NCBI RefSeq assembly: GCF_910587525.1
Contig: NZ_CAJULS010000133.1
Location: forward strand, 1 to 6,327
DNA from: an uncultured Oscillibacter sp.
Lineage (GTDB): Bacteria > Bacillota > Clostridia > Oscillospirales > Oscillospiraceae
Length of the DNA stretch: 6,327 nt
Reading direction: 5' to 3'
Shown: in pieces, positions 1 through 6,280 of the stretch
Numbering within the stretch: position 1 is the stretch's first letter
How the letters are laid out: the number at the start of each line of letters is the position of its first letter
Translations under genes and position numbers: made by a program
The notes under the pieces: model-generated
Told to the model about the DNA's origin: nothing
The model's database searches: none
The model's input: only the letters and a program-made list of their open reading frames with translations

Positions 1-55
1 GAACTCGCATCCCCAGCTTGGAAGGCTGGTGCCCTGACCATTGTGCTACACCTGC
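1..55 (-). tRNA. tRNA-Gly (anticodon UCC), 3' end cut by the window edge
   Basis: Read on the minus strand from base 55, the sequence folds as a tRNA: a 7-base acceptor 5' strand GCAGGTG (49-55), TA at positions 8-9, a D-arm with the invariant GG, and an anticodon stem CCAGC/GCTGG (25-29 and 13-17) around the loop CTTCCAA (18-24). The anticodon is UCC (20-22), which reads glycine GGA/GGG. The variable loop, the 5' strand of the T-stem (GCGAG) and the first three T-loop bases TTC follow, and then the window ends. The rest of the T-arm, the acceptor 3' strand and any encoded CCA are not visible. The D-stem has one A-G mismatch. The gene has its own promoter and lies downstream of yycI on the same strand. 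Confidence 0.93.
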
Positions 56-86
56 GTTTGCCCTCCCGGAAATTGTCAGCTGAGTT

Positions 87-115
87 AGAATACCACGAAA
101 CCGGGCGGCTGTCAA
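87..115 (-). promoter_or_regulatory. Sigma-A type promoter of the tRNA-Gly gene
   Basis: On the minus strand a perfect -35 TTGACA (110-115) is followed by a 17-base spacer and the -10 TATTCT (87-92). Transcription would start near base 80, leaving a leader of roughly 25 bases before the mature tRNA 5' end at base 55. Consensus match, ideal spacing and position leave little doubt. It also implies that the tRNA does not depend on read-through from the wal operon. In the 125 bases between yycI and the tRNA I see no convincing intrinsic terminator: there is an A/T-rich patch (128-146), but no GC-rich stem followed by a T-run. Confidence 0.88.
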
Positions 116-181
116 GTATTCCGGCACATTCTTTTGAAAATTTTTGCGGAATTGGCAGATCGGACCGGAGACGGCCGGCGG

Positions 182-988
182 TCAGTACTGACTGACGGCG
201 CCGGTGGCGCAGTTTACGTAGTAGCTCACCGTGTCGGTGACAATGTGCCACGCCGGCGTCAGGGCCATGGGGGCGGCGGTGGAGCTCTGGAGCTCATAGC
301 ACAGTGACATCTCCGTGATGGAAGAGGCCACGGCGCCGGTCTCCCGGCGCATGGCCAGAAAGGCGGTCAGGGCCGCCTGGGCGGAGAGGAGGTCCGGGTT
401 TCCGGCGGCTTCCGCGGAGGTCTCCGGCAGCAGCGTGCCTCTGGCAGCCAGCACCGCGTTCTGCTCCAGCGTGAAGGTCACGGCACAGTTGGCAACCGGC
501 AGCCCGGCGTACTCCCGGAGGGCGGTGAGGGTGCCGCTGTCGGTGTCATCCAACCGAACGTCGGACACCACATAGCGGAAGTTCTTGCAGAACGCTTGGC
601 AGAAGGCCCCTCCGTCAGAGGAGGACAGGGTGCCGGCAGCCTCAAAGCCGCCGTTTTCCCGAAACAGCGCCGCGCCGCCGGCGCCGCTGTATGAGTAGAC
701 GCCGCCCCGCTCGGAGTGGCGGAGGTTTCCGCCCAGCAGATAGACGGCGGCGGAGCGCTCCAGGGAGGTGTCCCGGCTCAGGACGCGGCCGGCCGGCGGT
801 TTTTCGTTTGGAATGATACTGGGGTCCAGGTCTATGCTCTCGGCGGCAAAGAGCTCTACCAGCTGTTCTACGGACCGGTCATGGGCGGCCCGGGCCGCCG
901 TGCTCCGGTAGGCCATGGAGCCCAGCAGATAGCCGTTTACCAGAAGCAGGATCAGAATAATGACGTTTTTCAGCCGGTACCGGTCCAT
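182..988 (-). CDS. yycI: YycI-like regulatory protein of the WalRK system
   Basis: A 268-residue protein with a short basic N-terminus (MDRYRLKN), one membrane segment at about residues 8-25 and a long extracytoplasmic part: the topology of YycI, a single-pass membrane protein that with YycH modulates WalK. The C-terminal stretch (about 241-268, LTPAWHIVTD then YYVNCATG) resembles the closing strands of YycI/PepSY-like folds. Four cysteines lie in the outer part (130, 134, 169, 230), with one more at 260; 130 and 134 could form a disulfide. The start at 988 is supported by AAGGAG eight bases upstream. The gene follows yycH with a 34-base gap and ends the wal cluster here. The name rests on order and topology more than on strong sequence identity, since this family diverges quickly. 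Confidence 0.78.
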   Translation of the reverse strand: MDRYRLKNVIILILLLVNGYLLGSMAYRSTAARAAHDRSVEQLVELFAAESIDLDPSIIPNEKPPAGRVLSRDTSLERSAAVYLLGGNLRHSERGGVYSYSGAGGAALFRENGGFEAAGTLSSSDGGAFCQAFCKNFRYVVSDVRLDDTDSGTLTALREYAGLPVANCAVTFTLEQNAVLAARGTLLPETSAEAAGNPDLLSAQAALTAFLAMRRETGAVASSITEMSLCYELQSSTAAPMALTPAWHIVTDTVSYYVNCATGAVSQY

Positions 989-1022
989 TCCCGCGGCTCC
1001 TTTACGTGAAATTCAGGCGGTA

Positions 1023-2303
1023 TCAGTCCGCCAGCCACTTGGCAGAGGCAGCGCCGCCGCTGTCCACATAGCCGATGGAGAGCTCCGCGCCCTCCTGGCG
1101 GGCGGCGATGGCCAGCGCCTGGCGCAGGGGCAGCAGCAGCGACGTCTCCCCGGTGTCCGCGTACTGCCGGAAGCGAAAGGTGAGGCCGGACACCACGGAG
1201 CCGGACAATGTGACCTCCGCGGCGCTGCCGTCCCGGTCAAAACGGATGGGTACGCCGCCGGACTGCCAGCCAAAGCTGAGAAGGGTGGCGTTCTCCAGCT
1301 GCCGGACGCTCTTCAGGTACAGCGAGGCCTCGCTGGTCTGCCCGGCCAGCAGGGTGTTGAGCAGCGTGCTGACACCCATCACCGCCTCCGTCACGGTGGG
1401 GTTCTCCCCGGCGGCAGCGATGGTGAGGGCCGGGTCTCCGCCGCTGCGGTAGCGGATGGAGCCGTCCGGGTTGAGGCGCAGGGTGCGGTCGCCGTCTGTG
1501 ATGACCTCCACGCCGCCGGACTCCGTGTAACGGGAGTTGGTGCGGGGATAGAAGCTCAGGGCGGACAACAGCGCATCACTGCTGGGGAGAGCGGCGGCAG
1601 AGGAGAGCACCGGCAGCGATGGGGGCTCCAGGGGAAAGAGCGAGCAGGGGGCCAATCCGGAGGTGTCAGGGCCCTCGCTGTCCAAAGCAAAGTAGGCGCC
1701 GTTGAACTCGTAGCCGCTGACCACCTGATCCAGCTCCTCCGCGGAGACGGCGGAGGTCCCCCGTTGGCAGACGTCTCCCTCGCACCACAGGTACAGTGCG
1801 GCGCTGCCACTCTCCAGGGCAGATATTACCACACGCCGGACAGACATGCCGCTGTCCAGAGAGGCGCCCACCAGCCCCGCCAGCACCGGCAGGGGCAGGG
1901 GCTCCAGAAAGTCGCAGTAGACGGAGACGCCGTCCAGGGCCTCCAAAAATTCCCGGGTCTCACAGGGGGAGAACGAGTGGACGGAGCGCATCGCCTCCCG
2001 CAAGAGCCTGCCGGCAGGCTCAAAAGCCCCGTCGGCGGTGGTGAGGGTCACACTGCCGTACCGCCTGCTGTAGACGCCGGTGACCGCCAGCCGCACCGGG
2101 GCGGAGAGGCTGGTCAGAGCGGTTTGAGAGGCGTCCGGCGTCTGGGTGGAATCCCCCGCCAGGTACCGAAGGTAGCCGCTGCCGGCATTCACGCCCAAGG
2201 TGTAGAGCTGAGTCTGGGCGATCAGAAACACCGCGGAGAGGGTCAGAAGGACAATGGTGATATTCTGAAAAAAGTCACGGCGTTTCCGCCTGCGCTCGTC
2301 CAT
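1023..2303 (-). CDS. yycH: YycH-like regulatory protein of the WalRK system
   Basis: A 426-residue protein with a strongly basic cytoplasmic tip (MDERRRKRRDFFQN), one membrane anchor at about residues 14-34 and an extracytoplasmic domain of roughly 390 residues. This matches YycH, which in Bacillus binds YycI and WalK in the membrane and tunes kinase activity. I chose the ATG at 2303 because AAAGGAG lies eight bases upstream and the membrane anchor follows directly. The frame is open up to an ATG at 2387, but those 28 extra codons fall inside an intergenic repeat and would put polar residues ahead of the basic tip, so the longer form is probably wrong. The gene lies 107 bases after walK and 34 before yycI. 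Assignment rests on operon position, size and topology; the sequence itself is divergent. Confidence 0.82.
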   Translation of the reverse strand: MDERRRKRRDFFQNITIVLLTLSAVFLIAQTQLYTLGVNAGSGYLRYLAGDSTQTPDASQTALTSLSAPVRLAVTGVYSRRYGSVTLTTADGAFEPAGRLLREAMRSVHSFSPCETREFLEALDGVSVYCDFLEPLPLPVLAGLVGASLDSGMSVRRVVISALESGSAALYLWCEGDVCQRGTSAVSAEELDQVVSGYEFNGAYFALDSEGPDTSGLAPCSLFPLEPPSLPVLSSAAALPSSDALLSALSFYPRTNSRYTESGGVEVITDGDRTLRLNPDGSIRYRSGGDPALTIAAAGENPTVTEAVMGVSTLLNTLLAGQTSEASLYLKSVRQLENATLLSFGWQSGGVPIRFDRDGSAAEVTLSGSVVSGLTFRFRQYADTGETSLLLPLRQALAIAARQEGAELSIGYVDSGGAASAKWLAD

Positions 2304-2328
2304 ATCTCCCGCTCCTTTCGTCTGGTGC

Positions 2329-2407
2329 CCTGTATTCACAGGCATTGAACGCTGTCCGGACGGCAAAATCTCCTGCCCATCCGGCATCCCCCGCCTGCAA
2401 ATACAGG
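2329..2407. repeat. MITE-like repeat, short copy, between walK and yycH
   Basis: A 79-base unit bounded by 15-base terminal inverted repeats, CCTGTATTCACAGGC (2329-2343) and GCCTGCAAATACAGG (2393-2407), with two mismatches. Each terminus is itself nearly palindromic. Both ends match the longer copy at 4412-4573 in the opposite orientation: the left end shares GTATTCACAGGC-R-TTGAACGC-Y-GTC, and the right part shares GCCCATCC-R-GCAT and the AATACAG end. The middle of the longer copy is missing. It begins four bases after the walK stop codon and fills most of the 107-base walK-yycH gap. It is too short to encode a protein, so it is a non-autonomous or fossil mobile repeat, or a structured intergenic element. 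Confidence 0.78.
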
Positions 2408-2410
2408 CGC

Positions 2411-4219
2411 TCAGTCGGACAGGATCTTGGCGTCCGGTCCGCCCACGGGCAGCTCCAGCCGCACGGTGGTGCCGGGGCCCTGATGGGGCGCCAGGGCCAG
2501 CTGCCCCTGGTGGCGCTGGACAATTTCCAGGGCGATGGAAAGCCCCAGGCCCGTGCCGCCGGACTCCCGGGACCGGGCTTTGTCCACCCGGTAGAAGCGG
2601 TCAAAGATGTGGGCCCGGTCCTTTTCCGGAATGCCGATGCCATCGTCGCAGACCTCCATCCAGACCATTCCCTCGGTGGAGCCTGCGGTGACGCGGATGT
2701 GGCCGCCGTCCGGCGTGTATTTGACAGAGTTGCCGATGATGTTCATCATCACCTGCTCCAGCCGGCTGCGGTCTCCCACGATGAGAGGCAGGCTCTCCGG
2801 CGGGACATAGGTCAGCTCGTGGCCCCGCTGTTTGGCGTTGAGGGCGTTGGCCCGGACAACGCTCTCGATGGCGTCCTCAAAGGGGAAGCGGGAGAGGACC
2901 AGCTCCGCGTCCCCGGCGTCCAGGCGGCTGAGGGTCAGCAGGTCCTGGACGATGTGGGTCATGCGGTCCGTCTCGTTGATGATGATGTCCAAAAAGCTGT
3001 TGGCGGTGTCCAGAGGGATGTCGTGTCCGGCCTCCCGCAGCGTCTCGGCGTAGCTGCGGACGTTGGTCAGGGGAGTACGCAGCTCATGGGAGACGTTGGC
3101 CACGAACTCCTTGCGCCGCTCTTCATTCCGGTGCTGCTCCGTCACATCGTGAAGAACCACCAGAACGCCGCCGCTGTCCTGGCCGGAGAAGGGGGCGAGA
3201 TACAGCTCCAGGGTGCTGCCGTCCACCAGCAGCTCGCTCTCGGCGTGGTCCGGCTTTTGCAGGGTCAGCACCTCCTGGAAGGGGTAGGCCGGGCCGAACA
3301 GCCGGTCATAGGTGCACGACCCGTCCACCGGCTGCCGGAGCATGGCGTTTGCCGCGGGGTTGCAGTGAATCAGACAGCCCCTGTGGTCAAAGGCCACCAC
3401 GCCGTCGGTCATGTGGAGGAAGAGGGTGTCCAGTTTGTTGCGCTCGTTCTCCACGGCGGCCAGGGTGGACTGGAGGATGTCCGCCATCTCATTGAAGGTG
3501 CCGGTGAGGACGCCGATCTCGTCAGTGGACTCCACCAGCAGCTCGCCGTCAAAGTTCCCGGCGGCCACCCGCTCCGCGCCGGCGGTCAGCTTCTCAATGG
3601 GGCCTACCATGGTCTTGGACAGCAGGAAGCTCAGCAGCACGGAGATCAGAAGGCCGATGACCAGGGCCTGCATGATGAGGAGGAACAGCTGGGAGTTCAG
3701 GCCGGAGACCGTGTCCTTGCTGTCCAGAATGTAGACGATGAAGGCGTTTCCGCCCCCCATGACCGGCACGGCCACGTCCATGAAATCGGCGGTGATGTCG
3801 CTCTCGTCTCCCACCGCGGTCTCGTCTCCGCGGATAACGGCGTTTCGGGCGGCCAGCAGGTTGGCGCTCTGCTCCCGGGGAAGGGCGGATTCGTTGGCCG
3901 AGCTGGAGATATAGGCGCCGGTCTCGCCGTCCAGCACGAAGTAATTCCGTGTGCGGTAGTCCACGCCCAGAGAACCGGCTCTGGCCTCCAGGATCTCCGC
4001 CACGCGGCCGGCAGGGTCCTCCGGGTCAGCTGCGGCGCCCCGAAGGTCGAAGACGAAGCTGTTGTTCTCCCCGCCGAAGACATTGCTCATCTGCTGGTAG
4101 AAGGAGTTGATGAAAAAGCTGGAGACGCTGACCGTGAGGAAAGCGCCCACCACCGCCATCAGCGACGTGATAAGCAGCAGCAGGATCAGCGTGAGTTTCA
4201 TATGAAGGCTTCTGAACAT
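2411..4219 (-). CDS. walK: Sensor histidine kinase WalK (VicK/YycG)
   Basis: A 602-residue membrane kinase that autophosphorylates on histidine and passes the phosphate to WalR to control cell-wall turnover. Domains in order: TM1 at about 8-30; an extracytoplasmic Cache/PAS-like domain at about 33-175 (core around NYFVLDGETGAYI); TM2 at about 178-200; HAMP at 201-250; cytoplasmic PAS at about 258-360; HisKA with phospho-acceptor His378 in VSHELRTP; and HATPase_c with the N-box (Asn493, Asn497), G1 DDGIGIP (525-531), F-box FDRFYRVD and G2 GGTGLGLS. All catalytic motifs are intact and the length is normal. Residues His269, Asp272, His357 and Glu361 sit where Staphylococcus aureus WalK binds zinc. 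The start at 4219 has AAAGGAGG six bases upstream; Met7 is an alternative start with no better signal. Unusually, it lies 354 bases from walR. Confidence 0.96.
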   Translation of the reverse strand: MFRSLHMKLTLILLLLITSLMAVVGAFLTVSVSSFFINSFYQQMSNVFGGENNSFVFDLRGAAADPEDPAGRVAEILEARAGSLGVDYRTRNYFVLDGETGAYISSSANESALPREQSANLLAARNAVIRGDETAVGDESDITADFMDVAVPVMGGGNAFIVYILDSKDTVSGLNSQLFLLIMQALVIGLLISVLLSFLLSKTMVGPIEKLTAGAERVAAGNFDGELLVESTDEIGVLTGTFNEMADILQSTLAAVENERNKLDTLFLHMTDGVVAFDHRGCLIHCNPAANAMLRQPVDGSCTYDRLFGPAYPFQEVLTLQKPDHAESELLVDGSTLELYLAPFSGQDSGGVLVVLHDVTEQHRNEERRKEFVANVSHELRTPLTNVRSYAETLREAGHDIPLDTANSFLDIIINETDRMTHIVQDLLTLSRLDAGDAELVLSRFPFEDAIESVVRANALNAKQRGHELTYVPPESLPLIVGDRSRLEQVMMNIIGNSVKYTPDGGHIRVTAGSTEGMVWMEVCDDGIGIPEKDRAHIFDRFYRVDKARSRESGGTGLGLSIALEIVQRHQGQLALAPHQGPGTTVRLELPVGGPDAKILSD

Positions 4220-4411
4220 GGCGGGCCTCCTTTCGCGGGTATGTCACAGCGCCCCGGCGGGGAGCTCGAAGCGGTTTCCCAAAATACTAAGAGAAGTTCG
4301 GCGGTCCGGGAATCGCATAACCGCGTTGCCGTCCTTGGCGGGCGTCCTCCGCCTTGTCCTGCAATTCCCGCCCCCGCTTTCTTTTTCTTATTATTTCTGG
4401 GAACTGCTCTG
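4220..4411 (-). promoter_or_regulatory. walK leader region with a possible long stem; no gene seen
   Basis: The 192 bases between the repeat after walR and the walK start hold no credible gene. The walK ribosome binding site AAAGGAGG lies near 4226-4233. On the minus strand GCGGT (4320-4324) and TTCCC (4308-4312) can pair with the adjacent GGGAA and ACCGC (both within 4271-4280), giving a ten-pair stem with a seven-base bulge and a 27-base loop. A TAGTAT that could serve as a -10 lies in that loop, but I see no good -35 for it. A GC-rich CCCCGCCGGGG block (about 4252-4262) follows. A separate walK promoter or an RNA leader structure is possible but not shown. Confidence 0.35.
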
Positions 4412-4573
4412 GAAGCTGTATTCACAGGTGGGAAATGCTGGATGGGCGAGGGGATTTCTGCGCCGGTTGAGGCAAATTTTCGCGGGAATACCGGATGTAT
4501 TTCAAGAAAATTTAACGAAGAACAGCGCAAAAAAACCGGTCAGACGGCGTTCAACGCCTGTGAATACTGCTTC
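4412..4573. repeat. MITE-like repeat, long copy, between walR and walK
   Basis: A 162-base unit with 17-base terminal inverted repeats that differ at one position: GAAGCTGTATTCACAGG at 4412-4428 and, on the other strand, GAAGCAGTATTCACAGG at 4557-4573. Inside lie two more nested inverted pairs, CCGGTT/AACCGG (4463-4468, 4534-4539) and AAATTTTC/GAAAATTT (4474-4481, 4506-4513), so the whole unit could fold into an imperfect hairpin. Its end directly abuts the walR stop codon at 4574. Read with the operon, a GGCGT-TGA-ACGCC hairpin followed ten bases later by seven Ts could slow or stop transcription after walR. The interior is more A/T-rich than the flanking genes, and I see no target-site duplication. 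It matches the shorter repeat at 2329-2407 in reverse orientation. Confidence 0.82.
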
Positions 4574-5290
4574 TTAATCCTGTACGGAGAAATAATAACC
4601 TACGCCCCGGCGGGTGAGGATATAGGCGGGACTGGCGGGATTCACCTCGATCTTCTCCCGCAGGCGGCGCACCGTCACGTCCACAGTGCGCACATCGTCG
4701 CCCACGTAGCCGTAGTTCCACACCTGTTCCATCAGGTCCACCCGGGAGTAGACCTTATTGGGGTGGCTGGCCAGGAAGGTCAAGAGCTCGTACTCCCGCT
4801 GGGTCAGGTCAATGGCCTGTCCGTCCCGGAAGACCTGGCGGCTCTCCGTGTTGATGGAGAGGCTGCCGGACACCGCCATGGCGTTGGCTGCAGCGTTGGC
4901 CGCAGCGGGGGCCGTCATGGATGTGCGGCGGATGTTGGCCCCCACCCGGGCGATGAGCTCCCGCATGGAGAAGGGCTTGGTGATATAGTCGTCCGCGCCG
5001 ATCTCCAGCCCCAGGACCTTGTCCGTCTCCTCCTCCCGGGCGGTGAGGATGATGACGGGCACATTGTCCCCCGCCTGCCGCAGGGCGCGGCAGACGTCAA
5101 AGCCGTTCATCCTGGGCAGCATCACATCCAGCAGGATCAGGTCCGGCTTCTCTGAGCGGGCTTTGTTCAGCCCGTCCTCTCCATCGTAGGCCTCCAGGGT
5201 CTGGTAACCCTCCCGCTGGAGGTTGAAGCGGAGAATATCCACAATGTTTTTTTCGTCCTCCACAATAAGGACGGTTTTCTGTCTGTCCAT
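4574..5290 (-). CDS. walR: Response regulator WalR (VicR/YycF), OmpR/PhoB family
   Basis: A 238-residue transcription factor. The receiver domain (about 5-118) has the acidic pair Glu11-Asp12, phospho-acceptor Asp55 in LILLDVMLP, Thr83 and the conserved Lys105 in ITKPF. The winged-helix DNA-binding domain (about 143-236) carries the signature RTVDVTVRRLREKIE and the closing TRRGVGYY that are typical of WalR. When phosphorylated by WalK it controls cell-wall hydrolase and related genes. The interdomain linker (126-140) is unusually rich in alanine and asparagine. The start at 5290 has GGAGG five bases upstream. It follows the Nudix gene after 18 bases, which suggests co-transcription, and a MITE-like repeat abuts its stop codon. 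The family is clear; the WalR name is backed by the adjacent walK, yycH and yycI. Confidence 0.96.
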   Translation of the reverse strand: MDRQKTVLIVEDEKNIVDILRFNLQREGYQTLEAYDGEDGLNKARSEKPDLILLDVMLPRMNGFDVCRALRQAGDNVPVIILTAREEETDKVLGLEIGADDYITKPFSMRELIARVGANIRRTSMTAPAAANAAANAMAVSGSLSINTESRQVFRDGQAIDLTQREYELLTFLASHPNKVYSRVDLMEQVWNYGYVGDDVRTVDVTVRRLREKIEVNPASPAYILTRRGVGYYFSVQD

Positions 5291-5308
5291 AAAAGCCTCC
5301 GGGTTATT

Positions 5309-5857
5309 TTACAGGTTCAAAAGCACCTTGGCCCGCAGCACAGCGGCCACAGTTTTGGCGTCCTCGATCTCGCTGCTGACGCAGCGGTGCACCATCTCGT
5401 CAAAGGGCACCCGCTCTACGTTCAAAAACTCGTCCGGGTCCAGGTGCTGGGCCTCCATCCGCAGGCCCCGGGCCAGGAAGAGGTGCAGCGTCTCCCCGAA
5501 GCAGCCGGGGGAGGGCAGCAGGCGGCCAAGCGGCAAAAACACATCCGGCACCGCGCCGGTCTCCTCTTTGAGCTCCCGCAGGGCGCCGGCCGCCGGCTCC
5601 TCGCCCTCGTCCAGCTTGCCCGCCGGGATCTCCAGCGTAGTCCGGCCGAAGACATACCGGTACTGGCTCACCACCAGCACGTTGTTCCGCTCGTCCAAAG
5701 GCAGGACGGCCACGCCGTCCGTGTGGTCCGCCACCTCCCGGAGGGAGGTCCCTCCGTTGGGCAGTTCCACCGTGTCCACGTGGACGTCCATCAGAATACC
5801 CTTATACTTATCTTCCCTGCGCAGGAGCTTTTCAGTCAGATCCATGGGCTGCCGCAT
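5309..5857 (-). CDS. nudF: Nudix hydrolase, probable ADP-ribose pyrophosphatase
   Basis: A 182-residue cytoplasmic enzyme that most likely splits ADP-ribose into AMP and ribose 5-phosphate using Mg2+. The Nudix box is complete at residues 80-102: Gly80, Glu86, then REL-K-EE-T-G (94-101), with Glu98 and Glu99 as metal ligands. Upstream, QYRYVFGRTTLEIPAGKLDEGE and, downstream, the SPGCFGE segment (116-122) with a proline about 16 residues after the box are typical of the NudF/ADP-ribose branch. Length is normal. The start at 5857 has GAGGTG six bases upstream; Met5 (base 5845) lacks a site. It is the first gene of the apparent wal transcription unit, 18 bases before walR. Substrate is inferred; other sugar nucleotides are possible. 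Confidence 0.88.
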   Translation of the reverse strand: MRQPMDLTEKLLRREDKYKGILMDVHVDTVELPNGGTSLREVADHTDGVAVLPLDERNNVLVVSQYRYVFGRTTLEIPAGKLDEGEEPAAGALRELKEETGAVPDVFLPLGRLLPSPGCFGETLHLFLARGLRMEAQHLDPDEFLNVERVPFDEMVHRCVSSEIEDAKTVAAVLRAKVLLNL

Positions 5858-5904
5858 TGCCTACACCTCGCGTTTTGATTTTTGGAATATCTCCATACTT
5901 TGGC

Positions 5905-5932
5905 AGTATAGCACATTCCGGGAAAAAAGCAA
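5905..5932 (-). promoter_or_regulatory. Probable promoter of the Nudix-walRK-yycHI unit
   Basis: On the minus strand an extended -10, TG-C-TATACT (hexamer 5905-5910, TG at 5912-5913), lies 16 bases after a weak -35 TTGCTT (5927-5932). A start near 5898 would leave about 40 untranslated bases before the Nudix ATG at 5857. The -10 matches consensus at five of six positions and the TG extension compensates for the poor -35. It is the best promoter signal upstream of the wal genes in the window. Confidence 0.7.
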
Positions 5933-5945
5933 AGAGTTCCTTGCG

Positions 5946-5982
5946 CCCCGCCGGGATATTTTCCCCAAGACGCCCGGCGGGG
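5946..5982. repeat. Perfect 10-bp GC-rich inverted repeat in the divergent intergenic region
   Basis: CCCCGCCGGG (5946-5955) and CCCGGCGGGG (5973-5982) are exact reverse complements separated by 17 bases. The repeat lies 14 bases upstream of the -35 of the Nudix-wal promoter and about 120 bases before the divergent membrane protein gene. No T-run follows on either strand, and no gene runs into it, so it is not an obvious terminator. It could be a binding site for a dimeric regulator or a leader hairpin of the plus-strand transcript, but in GC-rich DNA chance is also possible. Confidence 0.5.
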
Positions 5983-6105
5983 GAGGGGTATCCGCGGGAA
6001 GGGCCCTGCCGGGTCTGCGCCGGCCTTTCCGCGCATAATTCTGAACAAGGAGGAGAAAATGGGACTACGAATCATTTTTCCAATTTCGCAATTTTGGAGG
6101 CGGTT

Positions 6106-6280
6106 ATGCAGAGACGGCTGTTTTTCTGGGAGCTGGCGGGCTTTCTCTTCACGGGGGCGGTGGGCACGCTGCTCCATTTTGTCTATGACTGGAGCGGGGA
6201 AAACCCTGCGGCGGGGGTCTTTTCCGCAGTCAACGAATCCACCTGGGAGCACTTGAAGCTGCTTTTTGTGCCGGTGTTTC
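6106..6280 (+). CDS. DUF6512-type small membrane protein, 5' fragment
   Basis: The first 58 residues of a protein whose 3' part is missing because real sequence stops at base 6280. An N-terminal hydrophobic helix (about 5-26, FFWELAGFLFTGAVGTLLHFVY) is followed by a conserved-looking segment VNESTWEHLKLLFVPVF (42-58), which I recognise from DUF6512 family membrane proteins of Firmicutes. Their function is unknown to me. The ATG at 6106 is chosen because GGAGG (6096-6100) lies five bases upstream and the membrane helix follows at once. Codon 59 is already hybrid: its last two bases come from the adapter, and the apparent tail QIGRAHV is artificial. It is divergent from the Nudix-wal unit. Confidence 0.8.

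Noticed and set aside
960..2348. Long plus-strand open frame of 462 codons
   Set aside because: It lies antisense to yycH and is rich in Gly, Ala, Arg and Gln, as expected from the reverse frame of GC-rich coding DNA. No domain or ribosome binding site supports it.
2304..2387. N-terminal extension of yycH to an upstream ATG at 2387
   Set aside because: The extra 28 codons come from the MITE-like repeat, and the ATG at 2303 has a good ribosome binding site and leads directly into the basic tip and membrane anchor.
4198..4530. Minus-strand frame of 110 codons starting within the repeat after walR
   Set aside because: It starts inside the repeat, overlaps the walK start in another frame, has no recognisable domain and no convincing ribosome binding site.
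4529..4573. Clear intrinsic terminator after walR
   Set aside because: A small GC hairpin and a run of seven Ts are present, but ten bases separate them, so a standard terminator cannot be called. It is kept as a possible attenuator only.
2345..5155. Very long plus-strand open frame of 936 codons
   Set aside because: It runs antisense through walK and walR and straight through both intergenic repeats. Its low-complexity composition (His, Val, Gly, Gln) is that of a shadow frame; the minus-strand genes carry all the conserved motifs.
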